From Eurosta solidaginis (taxonomy: Eukaryota; Arthropoda; Insecta; Diptera; Tephritidae): DNA of 64,000 nt. A program made the position numbers and the translations under genes. Positions within the stretch are counted from its first letter, which is position 1; each line of letters starts with the position of its first letter. The notes under the pieces are model-generated. The model ran no database searches. It was not told the DNA's origin and saw nothing but the letters and a program-made list of their open reading frames with translations. The DNA lies in NCBI RefSeq assembly GCF_040869045.1, contig NC_090319.1, positions 389,065,601 through 389,129,600 on the forward strand, in the 5' to 3' direction. Below, one piece after another: positions 56,463-64,000 of the stretch.

Positions 56463-57089
56463 CGATCCATCTACACCTACACCTTCTGTAACTGTCTTCG
56501 TATTAATTGCGATAGTTATCGATCAGAAATTTACTCACCCAAACCGTGCTCTGCCAGCTACTACCAAGGCATGTGATTTGCCCAACTCTGATACAAATAT
56601 GTACCGTAATCATTATACCAGTGCATACTTGCAGTTTTGTTACATATTTGCTCTTGTTGATATTATCTTTAGTTTTATCGTTTGATTTACGCAACTATTT
56701 TTTATTTACTTAGTGAATATTTACACACCAAATCTGTTTTTACTGCAATATAATGACTAAGAAGTTCAGTTTTTAAAGTCCTACAGGGAGAATAGAGCTT
56801 CGTTGCTGAGGATCTGCATCTGTATGAAGAAAAATCGCAAAAGACCATCAAAAGAGCTTAACATGGTTTTCATCAATATATGACTTATACTAGCCAGGGC
56901 TACGAGCAACATAACATTTTAGAAGTCGTTGAGCAAAAAATCCAAAATTGTTGGCCTCGATCGATCGGTGTGTGGTTTACGAAGAAACGGGACGATGTTT
57001 GACCTACGTACAAATTCATATTGAATTACGGCAAATAAACTCAGAGTTATAATGATTTAAAATAAATATTTTTAAGGGGGACAAAATCC
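56463..57089. other. no gene seen
   Basis: Non-coding by inspection. A segment at 56900-57050 (AGCAAAAAATCCAAAATTGT..CGATCGATCGG) drew attention but gives no recognisable peptide. Confidence 0.4.
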
Positions 57090-57600
57090 AGAATAATTCC
57101 AAAATAGTCCTCATATAATTCTAAGTACCTTCCCGAAGTGGTCAACGAACCTTACCTTGATACACCTAGATCGGATGGAATCCTGAGATTGCCGCGAAAT
57201 GGTTCGATAATAATTCCAAAAAAAATCCTGAAATGATATTTGCACCATTATTTTCAACCTTTATAACAGCCATGGAACATCGCCGAAATGTTTCCAAAGA
57301 AGTACCCAAATAGTTCTTAAATAATTAAGAAATAGTACAATAATAATCACGAGAACCAAATCATCGAAGAAAGTCTCAAATGATCAAGAAATGGTTCCAA
57401 AGTAATACTGAAAATAATGGCGAAATAATTCGGAAATAATCTCGATAAGGCCACAAATCAATCAAAAATGATCTACAAATAACCCAAAATGCCAATGTTT
57501 TCTGATCCGAAGATTATTCCGAAATGATTCGGATAGTCCCACAAACAACCACGAAATGAGCCAGGGATTATAGCAATTAAATATCCCTGAAAAAACCTCC
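57090..57600. repeat. degenerate short-period repeat tract
   Basis: Words of the form (C/G)GAAAT(A/G)(A/G)TTC and GAAATGATCC recur at irregular ~12-40 base spacing (for example 57201, 57235, 57430, 57442, 57519, 57563). It reads like a decayed minisatellite. No uniform period can be set by eye. Confidence 0.45.
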
Positions 57601-57754
57601 AAAACAGTTATGACTCTGCACAGTTTTCCAAAATTGTTTAGACCTCGAATTATCTATTACTTATGCATGCACATATGTAATAGGTCTAAGTAAATACACT
57701 CACTGTTGTAACGATTTATGAAAACGTTACAAGGATGCTACAGCTATAAATAAA

Positions 57755-58047
57755 TAAATGTAAGACGCGATAACCTCCGAAGATATTTTAGGCCGAGCTT
57801 CTCTTCCAATTTGCGTCGTGCTCCTCTTAAATTTTTCTACAAATTGGCGGGACGGGATCTACATGTTTTATGCCGACTCCGAACGGCATCTGCAAGACAG
57901 ATCACTGAGAGCTTTTCATGCAGAGGGGCGACCCCTCTTAGAAAAGTTTTCTTTTTATTGAAAAAACTTGTTTCTAATTTTTTGATGTTGCTTTGCACGG
58001 TGCGCGCACATAGGAACTTCGGTGTATTAGGCGGAGCATCACACCAC
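57755..58047 (-). mobile_element. decayed tRNA-related SINE-like repeat, minus strand
   Basis: The stretch GCCGAGCTTCTCTTCCAATT .. TGCGTCGTGCTCCTCTT .. TTTTATGCCGACTCCGAACG .. ACTGAGAGCTTTTCATG resembles an abundant fly repeat I recall. Its minus-strand head looks tRNA-like (GTGGTGTGATG-CTCCGCC at 58043-58026). The B-box region is damaged in this copy. Assignment rests on memory of the family and is moderate at best. Confidence 0.45.
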
Positions 58048-59289
58048 GATCAGTTTACAGTCATCTCTTTTTAGTGATAGAAACAACTTTGTTAGTCTAA
58101 GGTTGTAAGACCTACACATAATCTTCGATACTTTACAGCATCGCGCTTGAACCGATGCCTTTCCCGCTTGGTCAAACAACAAGTAGTCCTGTAAGTCCCT
58201 GCTTTTCTGCTGTAAAGCTTTTCACAGCAGAAATATCCTCGCATTACACATAAGGCAGGAACTTGTTAAATTTATGTTGAGATCCGGCATTTTCGAACTG
58301 GCACCCGAAAGAGGATCATATATTAGATTTCCCCTTTATCCATACAAAAAAAACGGTTCACTAGAGCTGCTTAATATACTAATTGTGTTCATAATGTTAC
58401 CAGAAGTTTGCTTAACGGCTAAACTGAAAAACGCTACCTGGACCTGTATTATAAAAAAGTACCTGATAGCAGTGTTGCTCTCTATAGCTGGGGTCTTAGC
58501 CTTGCGAGCGCCGGGCAGCAGCAGAGAGTCAGATATGGTGAAGTAAGACCGCTAAAATATTATTAGCATATTTTAAGATTTTGAGCGTCAAACTTTACAA
58601 ACCATCATATTTAGTTTCTTTCCATTTTGCTATATTTTTGGGTTTATTTCCACTGATAAATACATAAACGTTTTACTGCCACTGATTATGGCATAGTTGG
58701 TGTTTGTTTTGTTTTTGGGCTCCGTAAGGCTTTCATTATTATTGGGTCAGGTAAAATAATGGAATGTAATCATTTTAGCATTACAGATGTTATTTCACCC
58801 ACTTTGTGATTTTGTTGCTCTTTGAAAGGCCAATTTTGAATGAAATGAAGTGCCAAGATGCCGAGGGAAGCGAAAGATGAAGAGTGTGGGATTTTTTCAT
58901 TAACATAAAATTCTGTATTGTTGTAAAATTGGCAACAACAAACACTATAGATACTGTTGCACTTTCCCAGTACTAAGGGCTTTTTTCTCAATGAAGTGCA
59001 TTTGTGCGAGCCTAGGGACATTTATGATTAAAATTCGATTTTAAAATCGCCTTCATATTAGATTAGCATTTGATAAAGTGCTCTTTGCGGAGATTCGTGT
59101 CCAAACCTTTTATAGATGCATTAATGTCCTGAGGTGGCAATTTATCAAAATATTTTAATTGATAGCTTCATATGGGTTAGATATTTTTGAGTTGCAATGG
59201 GAAAACAACAACAACAACAATAATAACAACAACGAGGACAAAGCATATTGAAATAACTGTGATGCGATCATTCATTACAATATACCTAC
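58048..59289. other. no gene; AAC microsatellite near the right end
   Basis: A frame at 58274-58546 has no recognisable motif. 59206-59234 is an (ACA)n/(ATA)n microsatellite. Otherwise unremarkable. Confidence 0.4.
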
Positions 59290-61430
59290 AATGTAGGTCC
59301 TACATATTAGAAGTTTACGCCGATCACTTTATCGGCGGCGGCGCGCCGGCATACGCCGGTGTTCTTACTTTAAAAAGCTTGATTTTTCTATTTAAAAAAA
59401 TAATATTTAGGAAAGCTTTTGTTTGTATGTATTTAAGGAAATCAACGTCTTGGCCATTGCGGAAAGATCCGGGGTTTTGCCTCAAATTTCGCAGATCGTT
59501 CAAAAATTTTCAGGAGTAGCTCATTGTGGATGGATTTTCCCTCGTTCACTTACTCCAGAGAGGCTTCGAACCTAACCCCGGTCTTTGGCATTGGTACTGC
59601 TGCGTCTGCTGAAAAGAAATAGATACATAAAATGGTCACACTTTTGTCTGTATATGTTCTGCAAAGCGTAGTGTTACCTGGTGTTAACTCCTAATAATCG
59701 TCGCGCACACACATTTTCTTTAAATCATTTGCGGCTTCTTGGCGGTCACGCACAAATGCGACTTACGGTTGCTATTAATGGTCTATTAATATTCTTGACT
59801 CTCGTGGCACGTAGCGCATCCAGTTTTTTCGAGCTACAATCCCCGATGATTAAGAGCTACAATTCCCGATGTGCGAACATTAGCAATCCCGAGCACCAGT
59901 CGCTACTACGCCTCCTGATCCTCACACCATATGCCAGCACAGAAGCTATAGGACTGCGACTTCGAACTCATACGTTCGTCGACGTCACTGTCCTAGAAGC
60001 TCTAGGTGTAGCTCCGAAGTCTTTCTAACGGCTGTTTTTGTCGCGTTATGCTGCCGAGCTACAACAGAGAAACCCCTTGAAATGTTGGGGAGTGACTATT
60101 CGACCAAGGATGTCGCCCTCGAAATCATGAGCATTCTAAATGGATATCATTGTGTCACTCATTGGTGAAAATCGTATAATGCTCGGCGCACCTACGTGAT
60201 TAAAATTTTACAAGAACCCTGGATAAAACTTTTGAAATGTAGACCAAAGTTTGCAGAAGTTTGTGTTCACAACACCGATTTAAATAGTCTTCCTTAAATG
60301 AAAACGATATTTTAGAATGAAAGTCGACCGATTTTAAGTTGAACGATGTTAACTGCTGTTTTCCGGACTTATGATATAAGAACTCAATATGGATGACCGC
60401 GTAGCTTCAGTTTTCAGACTAGTTCAACTGTCCACTACGTTAGGATAGTAGCACACACGCTCATTAGTTCGACTGTATTGGGAAAGCTTTTGCTTCATCA
60501 CTTTGAGTGTTCTTGCGAAGGGCAAAGCCTCACCTGGTAAATATATGTGCCTACGTATTCACATTTGTAAAAGGAGCCGTAACGTGTAGGTGATATTTAA
60601 ACTTGGTTGATAGGCTATATCCAATGTGATTCACACCAAGGAACTAGTTTTGGATAGGGCAGCAAATTTTAGGAAATGTCAAACCGAGAGACTTGGGTGT
60701 TGAAGGACGAAGTGTGAAAATCAAAATTAACATTTCAGGCGCTATTGTACAGTTTCGCAAATAAAAAACAAATGTTTGAATGTAAGACTAAGTATTTTTC
60801 AAACCCTTCTCATACGTACATATATCCTCAACTTAAGTATGAGGTAAGAATCATTTCAAAGGAGTGTTTATGCCCCTAGAACCTACTAAAGGATTTTGCA
60901 TCACTGATTTCGCTTATTCTTAGAGCCAATCGCAATATAAAATTCAAAAAAAATCGGCACCTTTTTGGGTAATTTGCTTTTTTTTACAACTTGAGGACAA
61001 TTTAAAAACGTGTTCGCCTTGGGTCATTTTATTTGAACTAATCGTTATTTATTTATGTTTGAAAAAAAAAAAATATGCCAAGTGAGCATATAAATTTATT
61101 ATATAACTTTTTTTTTTAGTGTTTTGTTTTAATAATTTGGTGAATTGGGTAACGCAAAGTCCGTGTCCGTGACATCGAAAGCGCCTGTTTTTTTAAATAA
61201 CTTTTGAACAGTCAGAAAGAGTTAAATTTCGCAATTAGTTTCTTATAACTGGCAGTGATGCGCATCCGTTGATGCCACTTTCGACTATATGTGAACAATT
61301 TTCGAAATGAACAATAAATGGCCTAAACTGTCTTAAACGAGTACAAAATATAGTAACGCGCCGGACGCCGCCGCCGTGCCGATATTTTTTTCATTCGGCG
61401 GCGGCATGCGAAAATCGACTACATATATAT
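59290..61430 (-). repeat. ~2-kb element, copy 2 (inverted partner of 33842-36110), apparently complete
   Basis: The left end TATCGGCGGCGGCGCGCCGG (from 59331) and the right end, read inward, TATCGGCACGGCGGCGGCGT (from 61390) are GC-rich inverted repeats absent from the rest of the AT-rich body. Next to the right one, GCCGCCGCCGTGCCGAT..ATTCGGCGGCGGCATGC also forms its own hairpin. The body is collinear (in reverse) with copy 1 and lacks the 426-bp retroposon, showing the empty site. Its class is unknown; a TIR-type DNA element is likely. Confidence 0.75.
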
Positions 61431-61818
61431 GTATATGTATGTATATACAACGTTACTCAATGGGTGTAAAATAAATAAAAATTTTATTAAAAAGCAAATA
61501 TAGGAACATAATACATATTTATAAAAATAAGAATCATGCCCGCATGAATCTCCTGTTAATAGAATGAATGTTAGCTCTGTAGAGAATTGCTTCGACAGGT
61601 GAGATTCTCAGAGTTAAAATTGAAAGTGCGGCACAATTTTCTACGTGCATGGTTGCAGTTCCAAACAAAAAATTTTATTTACAAGAAAATAAAATCTGAA
61701 ATATTTTTGATGTTAATTGCACCATCACTAGAACTTGGTACCTTTGGTATGGTAGGAAAGCACACCATTTATATACCACGACGGTTGTACTTCTATAATG
61801 TTATTTTAGTTGTTCATA
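61431..61818. other. no gene seen
   Basis: AT-rich spacer; the 81-codon frame at 61587-61832 has no motif and runs into the next MITE. Confidence 0.4.
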
Positions 61819-62130
61819 ATATCGACTGTTGAGTGGAATTTCACCCTATCTCGTCAGCCACTTCGAAATCACCCACCTCAAAATATTTTTCAAATACGTT
61901 CTATCTGAGACTTCGTTTGAAGAACGCACTACTCAGTTTTATTCTATAAACGCGCTATGCAACGTTTCTATTGAAACTGATGAATTTATTCTCAGATAGG
62001 GCGGTATTGAAATAAATCCTGAGATAGGCCGTTCCTAATTTTGAAATAGAGATTTTTTCAAAAGCTTTCAGAGATAGGGTTTTTTGAAACGACAGCATAT
62101 ATAGGGTGATATCCACCAAGCAGTCGATAT
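61819..62130. mobile_element. 312-bp MITE with ATATCGACTG ends
   Basis: Left ATATCGACTGTTGAGTGGAA (then TTTCACCCTATCT) and right, read inward, ATATCGACTGCTTGGTGGAT (then ATCACCCTATAT). Internally GAGATAGGG / CCCTATCTC words repeat in both orientations. No clear target duplication. Confidence 0.65.
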
Positions 62131-62289
62131 GGCACCTACATTAAATTGCGACCAGCCTTGAAAAAAAGGAGTGTAGATCGGTACGGACAACAAGAAAAGA
62201 AGTTAACTAAAGCTCACCCAGGAGTTGAAGTGTGAGTACAGCACAACAGAGACTTTCCCAGAAAAAAATAATTTCGGGCTTTTTAAGAA

Positions 62290-62640
62290 GGGATTCGTCG
62301 GCTTGTTATAGGTAACAACCGATACCGACAAGCTTTTGTTTCAGGTATTACCAGCGTATTATCGGTAGTGAACTATTATAGTGGAGTTATCGGCTTGTTA
62401 GCGCCTAGTCATCGGCTTCTTATTGGTCTCTTATCGGCTTTTTATAAAAGGGTAACGGATGTGTCATCGATGTTATTTGGAAGTTTTATTGGTATATGTT
62501 TCAATGAAATGAGTCGTCGTTAGTAAATCGATAGCACATCGATAACAAACCAATAACACTCCGATAAAAACTTCATAACTTTTTGAGCTTTTTTATATAA
62601 AATCGATAACTTATCGATAACATATCGGGAAGCAGCATAT
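62290..62640. repeat. cluster of TTATCGGCTT and ATCGATAAC words
   Basis: At least a dozen copies of TTATCGG, TCGGCTTGTTA and (A/T)ATCGATAAC occur here, the left half mostly in one orientation and the right half (62525-62630) mostly in the other. They resemble subterminal repeats of a DNA transposon or a set of fly DRE (WATCGATW) sites. I could not fix the ends. Confidence 0.5.
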
Positions 62641-62744
62641 AAAATACTGTCACCTTTGAAAGGATGCTGATTAGTTTGATCTTAACTCGTTAAGTAACTT
62701 TTAGTAATTTGCTATGCCTGGCTTTCACTAGGTGAAAATGGTTG

Positions 62745-62912
62745 ACTTAATTTGCGGCTCGGAAACATGGACGTCATCGAGAGAAGACGAGGTAGGCTAT
62801 GAAGTATTCGAGAGAAAAGTTCTCCGGGAGATTTATGGAGCCGTCCGTCTTGACAAAAGCTTATATCAACGGAGGTAATATGATGTGCTTTACGCAGATA
62901 TAGATAGCCAAT
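62745..62912 (+). pseudogene. RTE relic (C-terminal region)
   Basis: Codons for GSETWTSS, then YEVFERKVLREIYGAVR and VLYADID match AEAWTMTT, LGVFERKVLRKIYGPLR and ELYADIN of the intact RTE protein (residues 862-912). An in-frame stop sits after YQRR. It is from a diverged subfamily. Confidence 0.7.
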
Positions 62913-62995
62913 ATTTGGGGGTAGGAGTGATGGTGGGAGAAGGATTTGGGAGTGGGAGTGGCAGTGGGAGTAGGACTGGGAGAGATAAAAAATAG
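62913..62995. repeat. purine-rich GGGAGT minisatellite
   Basis: GGGAGTGGGAGTGGCAGTGG-type repeat on the plus strand, beginning just after the RTE relic. Its pyrimidine counterpart flanks another RTE relic at 14580-14700. Confidence 0.7.
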
Positions 62996-63500
62996 GGAGG
63001 GCATTTTAATATATTTGAATAAAAGAACAAGAAAAATAGTGCTACAGGCTTTATTCGCAAAAACATGTTCTTATATATAAATATATTACGAAGCACAATG
63101 ATAAGATTAAAAATATCAATTTCTGCCCTAGTTTAGTTATTAGTGCAAAGTTAAGTCGACAAGAGGATAAGGCATAGATAAAGACATACAGTTGCAATGA
63201 CGAAAAAAGCAATGACAAACAAAAAAAAAAACATTTTTTCTGATGCGAAAACTCTAATGAGGGACGCAAAAGAATTCAAAAATATTTTACTTATCAATGG
63301 GAAAGCAGCAAAAAGAAAATGAGTTTCATGTGTACAAAGCGTTCTTTTGCTCAGACTTGAATTTTTAAATAAAAAGTTTTCAATTTAATGATTTTCAGTT
63401 TTATTCAAAGTAACCATCAAAAATTAAATTTACCTAAGTTATAGTTAAAAAGTGAAAATATTAAAGAACTCCTTCAACAACTCACCAGAACTAAATAACA
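62996..63500. other. no gene seen
   Basis: AT-rich spacer without coding signature. Confidence 0.45.
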
Positions 63501-63906
63501 AATAAAAAGATGATACAAAATTTTAAGGACTACCCTTATATAAATGGATCAAAGAAAACGCAATTTTTACTTTAATATAGACAAAATCTTGTTGAATTTT
63601 GACTAAAAAACTTTAACAATAGCTCTTGTATAAGAATTTTGGGATTTAAAATTATAAAGGTGGAGCGCAATCTTTCAATTTATGGCAAACCATGTACTTG
63701 GGATTAACTAATTGATTATTTAAAATTTAAAGACGCGCTCTACCTTTATAATTTTAAATCCCAAAATTCTTATACAAGAGCTATTGTTAAAGTTTTTTGG
63801 TCAAAATTCAACAAGATTATGTCTGTGTTAAAGGAAAAATTGCCTTCTATTTTTTGGTCCATTTATATAAAGGTAGCCCTTAAAATTTTTGTATCATCTT
63901 TTTATT
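63501..63906. repeat. long-armed inverted repeat (hairpin, ~170-bp arms, 67-bp loop)
   Basis: 63501-63667 is repeated in reverse complement at 63735-63906 with about 90% identity by eye; the inner ~65 bp of each arm (CTTTAACAATAGCTCTTGTA to AATTATAAAGGT) are nearly identical. The loop is 63668-63734. As in the hairpin at 6304-6792 the innermost bases are GC-rich (GAGCGC / GCGCTC) and the loop has almost the same size, although the sequences are unrelated. Confidence 0.85.
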
Positions 63907-64000
63907 TTCACTTTTTATAACTGCTTACAAAAAGGCATTTGGAATTTTGGGTTCTGACTCACGGCCCAAGTTTCAAGTCTCTAGCTCAGCGGGAAGTTAA

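Noticed and set aside
57991..58047. A functional tRNA gene on the minus strand.
   Set aside because: Only an A-box-like piece survives; the B box is damaged and no acceptor stem pairs. It fits a decayed SINE head better.
59206..59234. ACA/ATA run as a LINE tail marking another insertion.
   Set aside because: No element body or target duplication is visible next to it; a simple microsatellite explains it.
1..64000. CRISPR arrays, operons, ribosome-binding sites, intact tRNA or rRNA genes.
   Set aside because: The window is eukaryotic; the regular repeats found are satellite or terminal repeats of transposons, and no tRNA cloverleaf or rRNA sequence was recognised on either strand.

Overview
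This is eukaryotic, insect-type DNA: AT-rich, gene-poor, with intron-bearing genes and a dense load of transposons. Two proteins are clearly animal endocytosis factors, an EHD/Past1 ATPase and endophilin A. Together with the mix of RTE, CR1/Jockey and LOA/R1-type LINEs and hAT, PIF/Harbinger and P-like DNA elements, this points to a fly. A tephritid fruit fly is my best guess, but that is inference from recalled repeat character, not from a search.

Only three host protein-coding loci can be supported, all on the minus strand. At 25798-27022 lies the first coding exon of an EHD (Past1) gene. It carries the whole G domain and a good splice donor, but no EH-domain exon was found in the 25.8 kb downstream of it. 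At 41751-42875 lies a complete single-exon endophilin A gene (N-BAR plus SH3). At 55224-55853 lies a small two-exon gene for a secreted 134-residue protein I do not recognise, with a TATA box and poly(A) signals. The first two belong to the same membrane-trafficking process, but nothing in the sequence shows that they are co-regulated.

The rest is mobile-element territory. 0-6 kb: LINE remnants and a hAT MITE (8-bp target duplication) full of CTCGCGAG palindromes. 6.3-10.2 kb: a 490-bp long-armed hairpin, a broken LOA/R1-like LINE, and a head-to-tail trimer of a composite repeat with a 123-bp internal satellite. 10.5-13.9 kb: a full-length, apparently intact RTE-type retrotransposon (998-codon ORF, six-copy TAAG tail, 12-bp target duplication). 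14-25 kb: fragments and MITEs. 27.7-33.8 kb: an RTE fragment, then a nest of three elements (a Harbinger remnant inside a CR1-like LINE inside a long dispersed repeat). 33.8-36.1 kb and 59.3-61.4 kb: inverted copies of one ~2-kb element, one of them interrupted by a 426-bp retroposon whose empty site is seen in the other copy.

43.7-55 kb is a cluster of DNA transposons, several dated as real insertions by perfect target duplications: hATs at 47267-48046 and 48954-50116, a hAT nested in a Harbinger-like MITE (51038-52539), and a P-like MITE (52801-52984). The window ends with a second long-armed hairpin (63501-63906). The pattern is of repeated nested insertion between widely spaced trafficking genes.
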